This document shows positions 59,035-64,000 of a DNA stretch of 64,000 bases, piece after piece. This DNA is from Linanthus parryae (taxonomy: Eukaryota; Streptophyta; Magnoliopsida; Ericales; Polemoniaceae). Numbering within the stretch: position 1 is the first letter of the stretch; each line of letters starts with the position of its first letter. A model generated the notes under the pieces. The model saw nothing but the letters and a program-made list of their open reading frames with translations, did no database searches and was not told where the DNA came from. A program made the position numbers and the translations under genes. The DNA lies in assembly GCA_023055425.1 (NCBI GenBank), contig JALGPY010000001.1, positions 33,159,001 to 33,223,000 of the forward strand, given 5' to 3'.

Positions 59035-60374
59035 ATGAGCATGTGGAGTGACGAGGATTATGTGGGGATCTCTGATTACCCCTACTACTGTGCTAAATGC
59101 AGAGTTTGGCACGATGATGACACAAGCTCAATGATTTGGTGCTACAAATGCAAGAAGGATCAAAAGTATGAAGACGCACGCATATTCGATCCACCACAAC
59201 TTCATCAGCATCAAGAGGACTCATCAGCAAGCATGGAAGACTTGCACAGCATTATGGGGGTGATCCAAGCGCGCATCACAAGGATGTCCCTTGTTACAGA
59301 TGAGCCACAAGCGGAGCCTGTACCACATGACATCGAGCCCTTAATCAAGCCTCTATGGCCACCATCACAAGATGGTTCGGATGAACCTCATTGGCTACCA
59401 GCTGTCCTAGAGATGCAAAAGACAGTGATGGCTAGGATGGAGAAAGAACGAGAATCCGAATTGCAAGCTGCAGTTGTGGAAGAAGAGGCACATGAGCCGA
59501 GCAAATAATGCAGTGTCCATGAACCATTGGTGGACTCTGTCATTTATGAGGACTAAGACTCTGATTCAGACTGGGGTGGAGTTGTGTGCCCAACAATAGA
59601 GGAGGCGATGCTCGCTGCAAGGAAATCTCAAATTATCTTACAGCCCTAGTTAGTAAATACTCCGAATTTTTCCGCTTAATACCCGTCCGTATGTATAAAT
59701 GAAAAATACTTTCGTATTTCGTACTATTGCTGGACCTAATGAAAAATACTCGAATTTTTGACCAAAAAAGTTTAAAACTCGTATTTAACGTTCTAACGTA
59801 TAATACTTCCGAATAAAACTTCATCCATACAAAATTGCCACGAATAAATTGTCATCCAAAATATTAGAAGTTATAGTAATTAGTTATTATTAAATATTTT
59901 CTTACTATTTCTTTATTATAATTTTTTTTGAAAGAATAATAGTGTGAAGAGCAATATTTTATTTATTATAAATATTTATTAGTATAAAGATTTACAAGTA
60001 TTTATTATAAAACTTTAAAAGTTTAAGTTGTAATAGATATATATATACATATATGTATATATATATATGTATACCGTACCACGATTTATTTCCGTCCCGT
60101 ATTTTACTAACTATGCTTACAGCCTTGGCATGATTGGGATGACACATACATAGAGAGCTTGTGGAATGCTGATGATGAAGCTGATGAAACACTTGTGATT
60201 GTTGCTATTGGGGATTTGGAAATCAGCAAGTGTGGGGGTATGAGTGAAATCAATGCGTCGACTGAAGAGCATTTAGCACCAGAAAGGTACTACTGGGATG
60301 ATTTCATGGCTAGAGATTCACCAGAGCCCATTAGTACTTCGTGGAAGCTGATTAAGAAGAAAATTGCAAGATGA
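59035..60374 (+). pseudogene. unfamiliar zinc-finger ORF in place of gag-pol, split by a MITE
   Basis: ATG 59035 opens 157 codons to a TAA at 59506-59508. Reading goes on in the same frame past a second TAA (59554-59556) to the MITE at 59646. After the MITE and one TSD copy the frame resumes at 60125 and ends with TGA at 60372-60374, 287 codons in all. Residues ~18-41 hold C-A-K-C and C-Y-K-C pairs, a likely zinc ribbon. The rest is acidic with WNADDEADET and IGDLEISKCGG segments. I do not recognise the family and it does not resemble Athila gag. The position just after the primer site suggests it once was the element's only protein. Confidence 0.6.
59646..60115. mobile_element. hAT-like MITE (470 bp)
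   Basis: CTTACAGCC flanks it at 59637-59645 and 60116-60124. The ends are inverted: CTAGTTAGTAAATAC on the left, and CATAGTTAGTAAAATAC on the minus strand at the right. An 8-9-bp duplication and short TIRs point to hAT. The interior is AT-rich with an AT run at about 60033-60070 and has no gene. Confidence 0.78.
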
Positions 60375-61076
60375 AAGGGGTTAGCTTCCATAACTCGCCA
60401 CCATCCGCACAACTCATGGGTGCACTTGAAGTTCTGGATAAAAGATGGTGGAAGAAGAAGAAGTGGAGAGTTAAGCATCCTTCACTATCCTAGACGGTTG
60501 AGGTAACCAGGTCGGGCCGTCGACCTTAAATTACAAGAGCTTCTTGGGAGGCAACCCAATGTAGAGTAGAGTTTGACATTTTATTTTGTTTTTGTTTTTG
60601 AGTTCTCCATATTTGATTGTGAGGGGCAAGAGAGATTTGTTTTAATATTTTCTATGAGTGTACAGGACACATGTACCGAAGAACTCTCCGGATTCCCATT
60701 CTTGATGCATGCGCACGATTTCGCACGCAAAACGAGGAACAACTAGCTAACCAGAAGCATTGAGCTTGATAAAGAAGCTACTCGAGGTTGAGTAGTATCC
60801 AATTAATCATGAGGAGCAAGGTAGCGAGTTGGAGTATCGGGGTTGCACGCATCGGAATCCGGAGTGAAAATAGAGTTCAAGAACTTTGGAGGAGAGATTC
60901 TTTGCACAAGAGAGATAAATTGAGAAGAAATGGAAAATTTATTTTTTTGGGAATTTTCTATTCAAAAATAGGTTCATCGTCGAGTGTGGAGTCCAACGGT
61001 TCAAGAATCGCGCAAAACGGATGTCGGATGAAGAAGATAGAGCAAAAACAAGTTGGGGAGTTCCAGGCATTTCCGG
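60375..61076 (+). other. post-ORF spacer with Athila GGGAGGCAACCC motif
   Basis: Positions 60503-60566 (GTAACCAGGTCGGGCCGTCGA to GGGAGGCAACCCAATGTAG) correspond to the end-of-pol spacer of the other Athila element (21786-21850, minus). The rest has no gene. Confidence 0.65.
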
Positions 61077-61240
61077 CACCATTTCGGGCCGAAATACCCC
61101 TATTTCGGCCCGAAATAAAAAGGGAATTATGCTTTGAAAAGCTACAGCGATTTCGGCCTCTATTTTGGGCCGAAATGGAGGCCAAAATCCATTGATTTCG
61201 GGCTCCATTTCGGGACGAAATGGGGGCCGAAATGGCCCGG
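61077..61240. repeat. ATTTCGGGCCGAAAT palindrome array
   Basis: Palindromes ATTTCGGGCCGAAAT (61081-61095) and ATTTCGGCCCGAAAT (61102-61116) are followed by spaced half-site pairs at 61150-61176, 61194-61221 and to 61240. Together about nine half-sites lie in 164 bp. Confidence 0.85.
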
Positions 61241-63711
61241 ACAACTCACTTTTTGGGGGTATTTTTGATGCTTTTTGGGGGTTATTTCGACATTTTGAAG
61301 GATTTAAAGCCAAGAACCAACCAACAAGTCCCCTAACACCCCAATTTGGATAAAACACTCCTTTTCTTCATCTTCTTCCTCTCCAAACCCTCAAGAACAC
61401 CAACACACCCCAAACCCAAAACACATCCAAATCGCGAAGTTTTTGAGATAGTGAGTGGATTAACTCTTGAGCTTTTGAGATAGTGAGCGGATTGAGTGTG
61501 GGGGAATTCAAAGAGGGAGATCTCCAAGAACTTAAGTCTTCCAATTCATTGCTTTGGAGGGGTATTCGGCCAAAGCTCAAAGAGGAACTTAAGACGGGGA
61601 CACCGAGGAGCTTAAGGAGGTACTCATGCCTTCACTAGTTCGTGTTTCCGAAAAATTTAGTACAATTTTCTCTCTCTCAACTTTAATTCTTGCTTAGGCA
61701 CTCTTAGGGTTTAATTTCTTGAAAAATTTTACTTGCTCATACTTAAATTATCGGATACTTGTTTAGCTCACTCCGACTAGACCTCACGTGCACTCACTCC
61801 GACTAGACCCACCGGCCCTACGCTTGAGCAGCCGAGTCCTCTTTATTTCACCTTATATTTCGGTGAGGACAACGAAGCGCTTAAGTGTGGTGGAGTTTTT
61901 AGCTATCCGCTAGTTAGCCATTGCATAGCCTTGTTACATGTAGTTTAGAAAGTCGCGTTTGCATGGAGATGTCGAGTCGGTTAGTTTTGCATGTGCACGT
62001 TTATTTTATGCATTGTATATTATTGTTGCGCTTTTATTTATTGAGTCCACCTACCATACTTTGTTGGTTAGTCGAGTTGGCCAGTTACATATAGTTTCAA
62101 AAAAAAAAAACAAAAGAAAATATTAAAAATTCAAGAAAAATCCTAAAAATTGATTTTTTTGAGAAAGGGCAATTGAAGAGAGTAAGCGTGGAGAGGGCTC
62201 AATGATAGTATTCCCTATGTAGTATGAAAATCTGAGGTGAGGTAGACACGCAAGAATCTGGAGTAGGAAGGCTATAGGGCCAATGCACTCGAGAATTGTG
62301 AGTAGCTGTCTCTCAAACTAGTTATCCTACTAGCGCTACACCACTGTCACTTAGGTAGTCGTCAACCCTCCTTGTAGTGGCAACGGAACAGCTGTGCGAG
62401 TGATTTTTATGGGGACCTCACGTCCCGTCTCCATCACCTAGGTCCACTAGTTATCCCAATTTGATCCATTTACCCATTTTATTCACAACCTCTAGCCTTG
62501 GAAGCCGTTCCTTGTGACTTCTATCACTAGTTAGAATGGTCCCTTCCTATGCGTCATGATAGAGGGGGTCGATTTAGGGAGGTTCGTTGAGGGTGAGCTG
62601 ATATTATAAATCTTACGTGGATTCTCTTACATGTTGTCTTTTGAGGCGATGTGTGGGTGAGTTAGAGACGGTAGCACACTTCGGTGTGGCGGTGATTCGT
62701 GCCCTTACACCAAGATCACAGGTGGAGTGTCGTAGTGCGTTACATTCTTTCCGCACGTCATGGGGTGGGGGTTTATTGATCTTTTATGAGAATGTGCTTA
62801 GATTTGTATGATTATTCTCTATATCTTTGGTGATGAGGAGGATAGGTTGGAAAAAGCACATATATACATTGATTACAGGGTTCTTGTGATATGCTTTACA
62901 TTGAGTGTGGGGGTGTCGACATTTATCGTGATTACACATTTGATTTGACACATTCCACCCCTACGTTATTTGATATGACGCATGGGTCTCCTCGGATATT
63001 TGCTACTACTATGAGCTCCATGTGCTTATTTGTGTGGAAATGGAAATGAAAGAAAAAAAAAAGAGAAAAAAAAAAAGAAATTGAAACTGAAAGGAAGTAA
63101 GGAGCTGAAATTGAACTTCATGAAGACCGAGGAGATAAGCTATGAATCTTTGATCACTTCTTCACATTTGTGGCCGCGAGAACGGTGTTACACCAAGATT
63201 GAGGGAATGAGGTCCGGAGTAGTTAGATTCGGTGGGATTCCTTGGATTTTGGTGAGGGAGTGTGAGAATCGGGTTGTGTGAGTTATATCATGATGTCTAG
63301 GACTACGCTTCTAAATATCCTATCCTACCCGTCCTAAGCCGTCAACAATTGAAACCCGTGGATAAATAGCTCAGATGGTAGGTGCTAGGGATACGTTTGA
63401 TGAGTGTGCAAGAGCAACTTATTGAGTGTTCGTGCCCGTTCTGTCTGACGAAACTGGCCGCAAGTTCTACTGATCACCAAAGTTTAGAATCTTTTAGGGG
63501 ATATGAGAGTCCTATGACATGCCGGTTTGTTCTTAGAGATTGCCCAATCTCCAACCAAAAAGAAAAAAAAATATGTTCCTTACTTGATTGCATTGTTTAT
63601 CGATTTGCATTGTTTAAAGTCATGTAGATTGCATAGTCCAGCGTTTGAGTCGTTGTGTCTAAGGCAAAGTAAAGATATATGTGAATCTCGAAAGCAAGTG
63701 TTGCTCGGGAC
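61241..63711 (+). other. long non-coding 3' internal region
   Basis: No coding frame with a known domain is seen. It contains A-rich runs near 62100 and 63053 and a second polypurine-like GAGTGTGGGGGTGTCGACA at about 62904-62922. Confidence 0.6.
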
Positions 63712-63737
63712 GAGCAAGAAGGTAGTGTGGAAGAATT
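63712..63737 (+). promoter_or_regulatory. hairpin and polypurine tract before the 3' LTR
   Basis: TGCTCGGGACGAGCA (63712-63726) is followed by AGAAGGTAGTGTGGAAGAATT directly before the LTR. The hairpin is identical to that of the other Athila element. Confidence 0.75.
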
Positions 63738-64000
63738 TGATAGAAACTTTTAGGATCTATCTATTACCTCCATTTACCACATTATCATGAGAGATTTGAG
63801 TCTTAGAGAATAAAGGTTGTTTTGTCACTTGTTGCTCACCATGTGCTATATTGTTAGTCCGGGCGTTTTCTATGCATATTTCATTGTTATTTGTCAAATA
63901 TAATCTCTTGGTATGTTTGTTCATGTTTTCTTGGAAGGAACAAATGCTAATCGGTTGATAGGAGGCATGGAATGAACTTCGGAAACAACGCGAGCTCAAG
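63738..64000 (+). repeat. start of the 3' LTR, cut by the window end
   Basis: It matches 57236-57505 with scattered substitutions and small deletions and is open at the window edge. Confidence 0.9.

Larger units (their letters stand above)
57236..64000 (+). mobile_element. Athila-type non-autonomous element (plus), continues past the window
   Basis: The order is 5' LTR, tRNA-Asp primer site, a single unfamiliar ORF, the post-pol motif GGGAGGCAACCCA, a palindrome array, non-coding sequence, hairpin, polypurine tract and the start of the 3' LTR. gag, RT and integrase are absent. The first ~260 bp of the two LTRs differ by roughly 6 percent by eye, so it looks older than the complete Athila copy. 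The left flank is GGCGG; the right TSD is out of view. Confidence 0.82.

Noticed and set aside
60939..61358. 139-codon minus frame with FRPEMEPEI repeats
   Set aside because: It is the ATTTCGGGCCGAAAT array read as protein.

Overview
This window is plant nuclear DNA from what is most likely a eudicot; the species cannot be named from sequence. I see no intact host gene. Almost all of it is a layered stack of transposable elements, most with target-site duplications (TSDs) readable to the base, typical of a heterochromatic, repeat-rich region. Genes here have spliceosomal GT-AG introns, TATA boxes and plant-only transposon domains (DUF1985, plant mobile domain, the Athila env-like domain, dual RNase H of Tat).

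Layout. (1) 52-7263: a Mutator-like element with a 9-bp TSD. It carries a three-exon DUF1985-ULP1 gene, a small convergent gene for an RNase H1-type hybrid-binding domain joined to a membrane anchor, arrays of a GGGACGAG/CTCGTCTC motif on both sides, a ~175-bp tandem repeat and a 64-bp perfect hairpin. (2) 7273-9021: mostly unassigned, with a doubtful Copia-type LTR. (3) 9022-13390: an L1-type LINE split by a Copia-type solo LTR, itself split by a Gypsy solo LTR. (4) 15090-44675: a Pack-MULE with ~250-bp inverted ends and a 9-bp TSD that captured a MAPKKK17/18-type kinase fragment. It was split by a 13.2-kb Athila retrotransposon (minus strand, env-like ORF intact, gag-pol broken), whose 5' LTR was split by a 15.2-kb Tat-lineage retrotransposon (minus strand) carrying an antisense five-exon plant-mobile-domain gene and a 54-bp minisatellite. 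(5) 45348-56561: solo LTR inside solo LTR, three levels deep and four LTRs in total. (6) 56808-57235: a second LINE fragment, cut by (7) an Athila-type plus-strand element (57236 to beyond 64000) whose gag-pol is replaced by one unfamiliar zinc-finger ORF, split by a hAT-like MITE.

Recurring theme. Several unrelated elements carry dense arrays of their own short dyad-symmetric motif in non-coding parts: GACGAG boxes in the MULE, TGCGTTTGAACGCA in the Athila LTR and post-pol spacer, and ATTTCGGGCCGAAAT in the same spacer of the second Athila-type element. In the MULE these arrays flank a DUF1985 protein, the domain reported in VANDAL anti-silencing proteins that recognise short motifs in their own element. 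A self-recognition (transposase or anti-silencing) system is the most interesting hypothesis here, and it is inference.
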